In this document: positions 1 to 10,706 of the stretch, piece by piece | Layout of the letters: each line of letters opens with the position of its first letter | Position numbering within the stretch: position 1 is the stretch's first letter | Assembly: GCF_946885855.1 (NCBI RefSeq) | Contig: NZ_CAMPHH010000075.1 | Coordinates: forward strand, 1-13,186 | Source: an uncultured Actinotalea sp. | Lineage (GTDB): Bacteria; Actinomycetota; Actinomycetes; Actinomycetales; Cellulomonadaceae | Direction of reading: 5' to 3' | Length of the DNA: 13,186 nucleotides | Made by a program: the position numbers and the translations under genes | Notes under the pieces: generated by a model | Seen by the model: only the letters and a program-made list of their open reading frames with translations | Database searches by the model: none | Told to the model about the DNA's origin: nothing

Positions 1-1144
1 GCGCTGCCGGGTCGGCCGGGGCCTGCGGCTCCTCGGGTGCGGGGGGAGGGGCGAGCGCCTCGGCGACGGAGCGGTCCTCGGCGACGGCCCGGAACACCAG
101 GTCCGCCTCGTCGGTCCAGACGACCTGGTTGGGGTCGGCCGGGAAGGGCGCGATCGGCACGGTGAGGAACGTGATGTTCCCGGCGGGGACGCCGCGGAGG
201 CTGAAGGCGAGCCCGGCGAGATTGGGGATGTTCCCGAGCTCCGGGTCGGTCGTGAGCGAGCGGGTGGCGGCGCTCAGGAAGCGGTAGAGGCCCGCCGAGT
301 CGGTGAGCAGGTTCTTGGAGAGCACCTCGGTGGCCGTCGCGGCGAGCAGGCGCTGCTGGCGTCCCAGACGGCCGAGGTCCGAGCCGTCGCCCAGGCCCTC
401 ACCGGTCCGGGCGCGGGCGTAGGCCAGGGCGGTGGGGCCGTCGAGCGTCTGCTGGCCCGCCTGGAGGTCCAGGCCCGCCTTGCCCGAGCGCATCGGCTGC
501 TCGATGCACATCGGGATCCCGCCGAGCGCGTCCACCATGTTGATGAAGCCCGCGAAGTCCACGACGACCCAGCCGTGGATGAACACGCCCGTGAGCGACT
601 CCACCGTGCGGATGGTGCAGGCCGCGGCGTCGGACACCTCGCCGCTGGCCGAGCCGATCGAGAAGGCCTCGTTGAAGCGCGTGTCGCGGGGGGTGGACGA
701 GGTCCCGTCCGAACGGTCGCAGGCGGGGATCTCGACGTGCGAGTCGCGGGGGATGGAGATCATCTCGACCCGCTGCCGGTCGGCGGAGACGTGCAGGAGG
801 ATCGTGGTGTCCGAGCGCATGCCGTCGACGGCGCCGCCGATCTCGGCGTTCTCGCCGTCCCGGACGTCCGAGCCCATGACGAGGATGTTGAGCGGCTGGC
901 CCGCGCTCGGGTCCTCGGGGTCCACCGGCCGCATCTGCACGGGCCGCTCCCCGAGCAGCTCCGTGACGTCCGCCGTTGCGATGTTGTTCTCGATCCGGAC
1001 GTACGCCGTCGCCGCCCCCGTCGCGCCGAACGCCACGGCCGCCGCGGCGACGAGCGCCGTGCCGCGCGCCAGCGGGTGGCCGCGCAGGCTCCGGGCGTGC
1101 CGGGCGCTGCGGGCGCGCCGGGGTGCGACATGACGGGGACTCAC
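1..1144 (-). CDS. LCP-family (LytR-CpsA-Psr) cell-wall glycopolymer ligase, 3' end cut by window
   Basis: Membrane-anchored phosphotransferase of the LCP family, which moves lipid-linked glycopolymers onto peptidoglycan outside the membrane. The visible 381 codons show a short basic N-terminus, one membrane segment at about residues 29-48, and an LCP domain from about 86 to 280. Family signatures are visible: NILVMGSD (86-93), R110 with SDTT (111-114), ISIPRDS (129-135), FNEAFS (157-162), VDFAGF and VDALGG (195-209), YARAR (242-246), and LGRLGRQQ (257-264) with D256. The conserved Asp and Arg residues that bind the pyrophosphate-Mg are therefore present. A Pro/Ala/Glu-rich linker begins near residue 365 and runs off the window, so a C-terminal LytR_C-type domain could follow but is not seen. 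The start is the GTG at 1144; the nearby ATGs at 1157 and 1131 are in frames that do not encode the LCP motifs. It lies 76 bases after rfbB on the same strand. Which polymer it transfers is inferred only from the neighbours. Confidence 0.93.
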   Translation of the reverse strand, partial: MSPRHVAPRRARSARHARSLRGHPLARGTALVAAAAVAFGATGAATAYVRIENNIATADVTELLGERPVQMRPVDPEDPSAGQPLNILVMGSDVRDGENAEIGGAVDGMRSDTTILLHVSADRQRVEMISIPRDSHVEIPACDRSDGTSSTPRDTRFNEAFSIGSASGEVSDAAACTIRTVESLTGVFIHGWVVVDFAGFINMVDALGGIPMCIEQPMRSGKAGLDLQAGQQTLDGPTALAYARARTGEGLGDGSDLGRLGRQQRLLAATATEVLSKNLLTDSAGLYRFLSAATRSLTTDPELGNIPNLAGLAFSLRGVPAGNITFLTVPIAPFPADPNQVVWTDEADLVFRAVAEDRSVAEALAPPPAPEEPQAPADPAA

Positions 1145-1152
1145 AGGTCCTC

Positions 1153-1158
1153 AGCATA
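1153..1158 (-). promoter_or_regulatory. Candidate -10 element (TATGCT) for the LCP gene, near-leaderless
   Basis: TATGCT on the minus strand fits the actinobacterial TANNNT -10 consensus. It ends 8 bases before the GTG start of the LCP gene, so transcription would begin at or very near the start codon. No TTGACA-like -35 is visible at the usual spacing. A GAGGA just before the GTG could also serve as a ribosome site on a longer transcript from rfbB. Confidence 0.4.
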
Positions 1159-1220
1159 GGGAGGTCCGGGTCGTCGTACGGCGCGCGGCGTGCGGCGAGC
1201 TGGTGGAGAAGTGATGGAGG

Positions 1221-6266
<5,046 letters not shown>

Positions 6267-6270
<4 letters not shown>

Positions 6271-7385
6271 CCGGCACCCAGGTAGGCCTCGACGGTGAGG
6301 TCCGCGCAGCGGTCCCACGTCCAACCCGAGGCCCACTCGCGGCGGGCCCTGCGGGCCGCGGCGTCGTCGGGGGCGTCCAGCACGGCCTCGAGGGCGGCGC
6401 CGAGGGCCTCGACGTCGGTCGGCGGGGCGAGCAGGGCGTGCGGGCCGGCCACCTCCCGCACCGCGGGGATGTCCGCGGCGACGACGGGCCGCCCGGCCGC
6501 GAGCGCCTCGAGGACCGGCAGGCCGAACCCCTCGTCGAGCGACGGCAGGACCAGGGCCCGCGCGCCCGCGACCAGGCGGCGCAGGGCGTCGTCGTCGAGC
6601 CAGCCGGTCAGCCGGACGCCGGGGCGCTCCGCGAGGTCGCGCTCGCGGCCGGCGGGCCCCGCGAGCACGAGGGTCGGGGCGTCCGGGACCCGCTGCCGCA
6701 GGTCCGCGTACGCCGCCAGGAGCCGGGGCAGGTTCTTGCGCGGGTCCAGGGAACCGACGAAGACGAGGTAGTCGCCGTCGGGGCCGAGGCCGGTGGGCCC
6801 GGCGGGACCGCCCGGGTCGGTCGGCGGCTCGGCGGCGCGGAACCAGGCGGCGTCCACCCCGAGGGGGGTGGCCGTGACGCGGTCCTCGGGCAGGTCGTAC
6901 TCCGCGCGGACCGCCGCGGCGACGGTCCGGCTCGGCGTGACGACGTGCGCCCCCCGGTCCAGGGCCCGCGGCACGAGCTCCCGGTAGGCCAGGCTGGCCG
7001 CGCTCACGGTCGCCGCGTGGTGGAGGTACGTCAGGTCGTGGACGGTGACGACCTCCCGTGCGCGGCGGGTCGGCGGCGAGACGAAGTTCGTGCCGTGGAA
7101 GACGTCGGTCCGTCCGACGAGGCGCTCGACAGCCGGACGGTCGCCGTGCTGCCAGAGCGTGCGGACGAGCCGGGCGGGGACCCGGACGCCGGTCTGCCGG
7201 ACACCCGGTGGGAGGCCCTCGACCCGGCCGCCGCGTGCGGTCCACGTCGAGACCCGCACGGTGTCGTCCCCGCCGAGCCCGCGTCGCCCGAGCGCCGCGG
7301 GCAGGACCGCGAGGAGCTGCTCGACGTAGCGGCCGATGCCGGTGCGCCGGCCCAGGAGCGGGGTGGCGTCGAGCGTCACGATCAC
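6267..7385 (-). CDS. Family 4 glycosyltransferase (mannosyltransferase-like)
   Basis: GT-B fold retaining glycosyltransferase of 372 residues, cytoplasmic, expected to use a nucleotide-sugar donor on a growing glycan. Visible motifs are the N-terminal TGIGRYVEQL (15-24), VFHGTNF (95-101), VVTVHDLTYLHH (112-123), the donor-site GSLDPRKN (211-218), LAGPAGRE (241-248), GWLDDDAL (261-268), and an intact EX7E motif from E285 to E293 (EGFGLPVLE) followed by ALAAGRPVVA. This is the layout of the WbdB/WbaZ-like GT4 enzymes, but the sugar cannot be told from sequence. The start is the GTG at 7385: an in-frame TGA lies four codons upstream, so no earlier start is available. The ribosome site is weak (GAGAG nine bases upstream). 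Its stop overlaps the start of the downstream GT2 gene by four bases. It is divergent from the methyltransferase gene across 184 bases, in which I see no TANNNT element on the minus strand. Confidence 0.93.
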
Positions 7386-7569
7386 CGGGCGATGCTCTCA
7401 CGGGCCCGGCGGGCCGCCCGGTCGGTCTGCCGTCCCTCGGCCCCGGCGGGGGCGGCTGTGGTGGACGCAGGCGGGTGCGGGGCGGCCGGAGCGGGGCGAG
7501 GTGCGGGCGCCGCAGCACCGGCTCCGGCCGCTACGCTGCACGCACCCGACCCCGGAGGCGCACGCGACG
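7386..7569. other. Divergent intergenic region between the GT4 and methyltransferase genes
   Basis: Very GC-rich spacer of 184 bases. It holds a plus-strand TACGCT and the GGAGG ribosome site of the methyltransferase (7554-7558), and a small 5-bp stem with a 4-base loop at 7440-7453. I see no convincing minus-strand promoter and no coding frame with recognisable homology. Confidence 0.4.
7532..7537 (+). promoter_or_regulatory. Candidate -10 element (TACGCT) for the methyltransferase gene
   Basis: TACGCT fits TANNNT, and the transcript would start near 7544, leaving a leader of about 26 bases that includes GGAGG at 7554-7558 before the ATG at 7570. No clear -35 is visible. The eight bases GCTACGCT are shared with the candidate rfbB promoter. 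Confidence 0.4.
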
Positions 7570-8511
7570 ATGCCGACCTACGACGCCACGTTCGACGTGG
7601 AGGCCGACAACAACTCCCACGCGCTCATGGTCCACCTCGTCGGCGCCGACCGTCGCGTGCTGGACGTCGGCTGCGCGACCGGCTACCTCGGGGCGGCGCT
7701 CAAGGAGCGCGGCTGCACCGTGTCGGGCGTCGAGATCGACCCGGAGGCGGCCGTCCGAGCGCGTGAGGTCCTCGACGAGGTGGTGGTCGCGGACCTCGCC
7801 TCGGTGCGGCTCACGGAGCACTTCGAGCCCGGGTCCTTCGACGTCGTCGTGCTCGGTGATGTGCTGGAGCACCTCACCGACCCGCTCCGGCTCCTGCGCG
7901 ACGCACGGGACGTGCTCGTCCCCGGCGGCTCCGTCGTCATCTCCTTGCCCAACGTCTCCCACGCCGACGTCCGTCTCGCGCTCCTGCAGGGTCGGTGGCG
8001 CTACGGCGACCGTGGCCTGCTGGACCGGACCCACGTCGTCTTCTTCACCGTCGACTCGCTGCTGCGCCTGCTCGCCGCCGCCGGGCTCGTCGCGGTCGAC
8101 CTGCGCCGCACGACGACGCCGCCGCTGACCACGGAGGTCGAGGTGGACCCCGGATCCCTCCCCGAGGGCGTGCTGGAGTGGGTGTCCGCCCAGCCCGAGG
8201 CCACGACCTACCAGTTCGTCCTGCGCGCCGTCGTGGACGACGCGGACGGCCGGGTCCTCGCCGTCGCCGCCGAGCGCGACGCGCTGCGGTCGACGGTCCG
8301 CGACCTGCGGGTGCAGGTCGGCCGGCTCGAGGAGCGGCTCGCGGAGGTGACCCGGCTGGAGGAGGACCTCGCCCGGGTCCGGGCCGAGCGAGGGGCCGCC
8401 GCCGCGGAGCTCGACGCGCTCCGCAGCACGAAGACGATGCGTCTGCTGGAGCGGCCCCGTCGCGCCTACGGACGCGTGGGGCGCCTCCTGGGACGTGACG
8501 GAAGGCACTGA
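7570..8511 (+). CDS. Class I SAM-dependent methyltransferase with C-terminal coiled coil
   Basis: A 313-residue cytoplasmic protein with a class I methyltransferase domain at about 1-220. Motif I is VLDVGCATGYLG (30-41), the acidic end of strand 2 is VEIDPEA (54-60), the loop after strand 4 is VVLGDVLEHL (93-102), and VLVPGGSVVISLPN (115-128) follows. A coiled coil runs from about 230 to 285, with hydrophobic residues alternating by four and three at L239, V243, L246, V250, L253, L257 and V260, then a phase shift and L263, L267, V270. The protein ends in a basic tail (about 291-313), a possible membrane or partner contact. The ATG at 7570 is 11 bases after GGAGG; the frame is open further upstream but without homology. 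It leads the Wzm/Wzt strand. Methylation of a sugar in the exported glycan is the likely job, inferred from context. A capping or length-control role like that of WbdD is possible but unproven. Confidence 0.88.
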   Translation: MPTYDATFDVEADNNSHALMVHLVGADRRVLDVGCATGYLGAALKERGCTVSGVEIDPEAAVRAREVLDEVVVADLASVRLTEHFEPGSFDVVVLGDVLEHLTDPLRLLRDARDVLVPGGSVVISLPNVSHADVRLALLQGRWRYGDRGLLDRTHVVFFTVDSLLRLLAAAGLVAVDLRRTTTPPLTTEVEVDPGSLPEGVLEWVSAQPEATTYQFVLRAVVDDADGRVLAVAAERDALRSTVRDLRVQVGRLEERLAEVTRLEEDLARVRAERGAAAAELDALRSTKTMRLLERPRRAYGRVGRLLGRDGRH

Positions 8512-8532
8512 GCCGTCCCCGGACGGGACGGC
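8512..8532 (+). terminator. Hairpin directly after the methyltransferase stop codon
   Basis: GCCGTCCC, a 5-base loop CGGAC, then GGGACGGC: a perfect 8-bp GC-rich stem beginning at the base after the TGA. No T-tract follows, which is common for actinobacterial hairpins, so it may terminate, attenuate or only protect the upstream transcript. The candidate promoter at 8563-8568 just downstream fits a transcription boundary here. Confidence 0.5.
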
Positions 8533-8562
8533 CCGGCGACGGGCCCCCGGACGACGCCCCTC

Positions 8563-8568
8563 TAGGAT
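8563..8568 (+). promoter_or_regulatory. Candidate -10 element (TAGGAT) for the wzm-wzt operon
   Basis: TAGGAT fits TANNNT and ends seven bases before an ATG at 8576, the spacing seen for leaderless actinobacterial transcripts. No -35 is apparent. It lies 30 bases after the hairpin that follows the methyltransferase gene. Confidence 0.45.
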
Positions 8569-8575
8569 GACGTCC

Positions 8576-8662
8576 ATGTGCCTGAACGCCCTGCTCGTCC
8601 CAGCGCGTGCGCCCCGGCCCTCGGGCCGGTCCCTCACGGGGCCGGTGACGAGCCCCCGATGA
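8576..8662 (+). CDS. Candidate 28-residue leaderless leader ORF overlapping the wzm start
   Basis: An ATG seven bases after the TAGGAT element opens 28 codons beginning MCLNALLVPARAP, rich in Pro, Arg and Ser, and ends at a TGA (8660-8662) that overlaps the wzm ATG as ATGA. In this frame 25 of 28 third positions are G or C, against 21 of 28 for the same stretch read as an upstream extension of wzm from the GTG at 8578, so this frame looks more like coding sequence than the extension does. It resembles no family that I recognise. A role as a translation-coupling or regulatory leader is inference. The alternative is that wzm simply starts at 8578 and this frame is chance. Confidence 0.35.
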   Translation: MCLNALLVPARAPRPSGRSLTGPVTSPR

Positions 8663-9501
8663 CTGCTCTCACCGGGACGCGCCGGACCCGCGAGCTCCTC
8701 GTCAACCTCACGGCTCGTGAGGTCAAGGGCCGGTACAAGAGGACCGCCCTGGGCAACCTGTGGTCGCTCATCAACCCGCTCGCGACGATGGCGATCTACA
8801 CGGTCGTCTTCGGCGTGTTCATGCGGATCCAGATCGAGCCGAGCCGCACCGGGCTGCACACCTTCGCGCTGTGGCTGATGTGCGCCCTCATCCCGTGGTC
8901 GTTCTTCGCCGCCGCGGTCTCCACGGGCCTGAGCTCGATCGTCGCGAACGCGAACCTGGTGAAGAAGGTGTTCTTCCCGCGCGAGGTGCTGCCGACGGCG
9001 TCCGTCCTCGCCCTCGTGGTCACGGGGGCCATCGAGCTGGGGGTGCTGGTCCTCGTCCTCCTCCTCGTCGGTCAGCCGGTCCTCCTGTGGCTGCCGATGG
9101 TGGCGGTCCTCCTGGCGCTCCTCGCCGTCTTCGCGCTGGGGATCGCCCTGGCGCTGGCCGTCGCGAACGTGTACTTCCGCGACACCGAGCACTTCAACAG
9201 CATCCTGCTGCAGATCTGGTTCTACACGACACCGATCATCTACCCGCTGGCCTACGTGGCCCAGGCGGAGGAGAGGCTCAACGGCTGGCTGGCCCAGTGG
9301 GACCTCGCCTTCCCGCTGGTCGGACTGTGGAACCTCAACCCGATGTACCACTTCACCAACGCGTTCCGCGCCGTCCTGTACGAGGCGACCTGGCCGTCGG
9401 CGGTGGACCTGCTGTGGTGCGTCGGCGCGGCGGGCCTGTCGCTGGCGGTGGGCCTCCTGCTCTTCCGCCGTTTCGAGCCCAAGCTGGCGGAGGAGCTGTG
9501 A
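8659..9501 (+). CDS. wzm: ABC-2 type polysaccharide exporter permease (Wzm-like)
   Basis: Integral-membrane half of a Wzm/Wzt-type exporter that carries lipid-linked glycan across the cytoplasmic membrane. The 280 residues are of usual length. The cytoplasmic N-terminus holds the family motif REVKGRYKRTALGNLWSLINP within residues 11-40 (A19, R20 and E21 precede VKGRYK). Membrane segments lie at about 38-56, 70-92, 113-138, 142-172, 184-200 and 250-269. Further family marks are LVKKVFFPREVLP (100-112), VYFRDTEHF (171-179), and WFYTTPIIYPL (187-197). The start is taken as the ATG at 8659, which gives the usual N-terminal length; a GTG at 8578 in the same frame would add 27 Pro/Ala/Arg-rich residues with weaker codon bias. 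The stop overlaps the wzt GTG by four bases, so the two subunits are translationally coupled. Confidence 0.94.
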   Translation: MTALTGTRRTRELLVNLTAREVKGRYKRTALGNLWSLINPLATMAIYTVVFGVFMRIQIEPSRTGLHTFALWLMCALIPWSFFAAAVSTGLSSIVANANLVKKVFFPREVLPTASVLALVVTGAIELGVLVLVLLLVGQPVLLWLPMVAVLLALLAVFALGIALALAVANVYFRDTEHFNSILLQIWFYTTPIIYPLAYVAQAEERLNGWLAQWDLAFPLVGLWNLNPMYHFTNAFRAVLYEATWPSAVDLLWCVGAAGLSLAVGLLLFRRFEPKLAEEL

Positions 9502-10706
9502 GCGCGGCCATCACGGTCGAGGACGTCGCGAAGCGGTTCCGGATCTACCGGGAGCGCAACCAGTCCCTCAAGGCGTCGCTCATGCGGGGTCGCCGGGCGA
9601 AGTACGACGAGTTCTGGGCGCTCCAGGACGTCAGCTTCGAGATCCCGCAGGGCTCGACCTTCGGCCTCATCGGCGAGAACGGGTCCGGCAAGTCGACCCT
9701 GCTCAAGTGCCTGGCGCGGATCCTTGTGCCCGACCGGGGCCGGATCGCCGTCGACGGGACGATCGCCGCGCTGCTCGAGCTGGGGTCGGGATTCCACCCG
9801 GAGCTCACGGGCCGCGAGAACGTCTACCTCAACGGCTCGATCCTCGGCCTGAGCAAGAAGGACATCGACGCCCGGTTCGACGGCATCGTGGACTTCGCGG
9901 GGATCGAGCAGTTCATCGACCAGCCGGTGAAGAACTACTCCTCCGGCATGTATGTCCGGCTCGGGTTCTCGGTGGCGATCAACGTCGAGCCGGAGATCCT
10001 GCTCGTGGACGAGGTGCTCGCCGTCGGCGACGCGGCGTTCCAGGCCAAGTGCATGGAGCGGTTCGCCGACTTCCGCGCCCAGGGCCGGACGGTCGTCATC
10101 GTCAGCCACGCCATGGGCACCATGCGCAGCCTGTGCGACCAGGTGGCGTGGCTGGACCACGGGCGCCTCGCCGGAGTGGGCGAGGCATCGGACCTCGTCG
10201 ACGACTACGTCGACGAGGCGATGGCGGACCGGGGCGCCGCGCCGCGGGACCCCGGCGAGCACGGGCGCTTCGGCAGCGGCGAGGCGCGTGTCGAGCGCGT
10301 CGAGGTGCTCGACCGTGACGGCGTGCCGGCGACCGAGCTGCGCACCGGCGACCCCATGACGATCCGGCTGCACTACGCGACCGACCGGCGCATCGAGCGG
10401 CCCGTCTTCGGGCTGGCGATCGAGGCGCTCGACGGCACGTACGTCTGGGCCTACCACTCGCGCGACGGTGGCCAGGACTACGCCGCGATCGAGGGCGCCG
10501 GCAGCGTGGACTGCGTGGTGCCGCGCCTGCCGCTGGCGCCCGGGACGTTCGACGTCACGGCGTCCGTCGTGGACTGGACGACGCAGCACACCTATGACCA
10601 TCGGCGCCAGACGGCGCGCTTCGACGTCCACGCCGGTGCGCCCCGGGAGTCCGGGGGGCTCGTGGTGATGGACGCCGGCTGGGGACGGACGACGGGGGAA
10701 CGATGA
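9498..10706 (+). CDS. wzt: ABC polysaccharide exporter ATPase with C-terminal carbohydrate-binding domain (Wzt-like)
   Basis: Nucleotide-binding subunit that powers Wzm. It has 402 residues. In the ATPase domain, Walker A is GENGSGKST (59-67), the signature motif is YSSGMYVRL (147-155), Walker B is ILLVDEVLAVGD (167-178) and the H-loop histidine is H204. DEFWALQDVSFEIP (37-50) is the usual N-terminal feature of the O-antigen/teichoic-acid subclass. A beta-rich C-terminal region at about 263-378 matches the Wzt_C type, which in known exporters binds the modified non-reducing end of the glycan before transport. The GTG start at 9498 has GGAGGAG at 9489-9495 and overlaps the wzm stop as GTGA; the next gene starts within its own stop as ATGA. 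The presence of the C-terminal domain suggests export of a finished, end-modified chain, in contrast to the shorter TagH/RfbE forms that lack it. Confidence 0.95.
   Translation: MSAAITVEDVAKRFRIYRERNQSLKASLMRGRRAKYDEFWALQDVSFEIPQGSTFGLIGENGSGKSTLLKCLARILVPDRGRIAVDGTIAALLELGSGFHPELTGRENVYLNGSILGLSKKDIDARFDGIVDFAGIEQFIDQPVKNYSSGMYVRLGFSVAINVEPEILLVDEVLAVGDAAFQAKCMERFADFRAQGRTVVIVSHAMGTMRSLCDQVAWLDHGRLAGVGEASDLVDDYVDEAMADRGAAPRDPGEHGRFGSGEARVERVEVLDRDGVPATELRTGDPMTIRLHYATDRRIERPVFGLAIEALDGTYVWAYHSRDGGQDYAAIEGAGSVDCVVPRLPLAPGTFDVTASVVDWTTQHTYDHRRQTARFDVHAGAPRESGGLVVMDAGWGRTTGER

Noticed and set aside
399..1157. Minus-strand ATG frame starting at 1157 and the opposing plus-strand frame at 432-1133
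   Set aside because: The LCP motifs are in a different minus-strand frame (start 1144) that runs off the window. These two are Arg/Gly- or Ser/Arg-rich shadows.
7401..7453. Short GC stems in the divergent gap as a terminator or RNA element
   Set aside because: The arms are only five bases in very GC-rich sequence, so chance explains them.
6271..7518. Upstream extension of the GT2 reading frame giving a 779-residue protein
   Set aside because: The extension is Arg/Pro-rich and overlaps the GT4 gene, which holds all the conserved motifs. The ATGA overlap at 6267-6270 marks the true GT2 start.
8578..8658. GTG at 8578 as the start of wzm
   Set aside because: The added 27 residues are Pro/Ala/Arg-rich, unlike Wzm N-termini, and have weaker third-position GC than the overlapping frame. 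Kept as an alternative, not as the call.
7531..9351. Minus-strand open frame of 606 codons
   Set aside because: It lies opposite the methyltransferase and wzm, is rich in Arg, Gly, Asp and Glu, and lacks any family motif.
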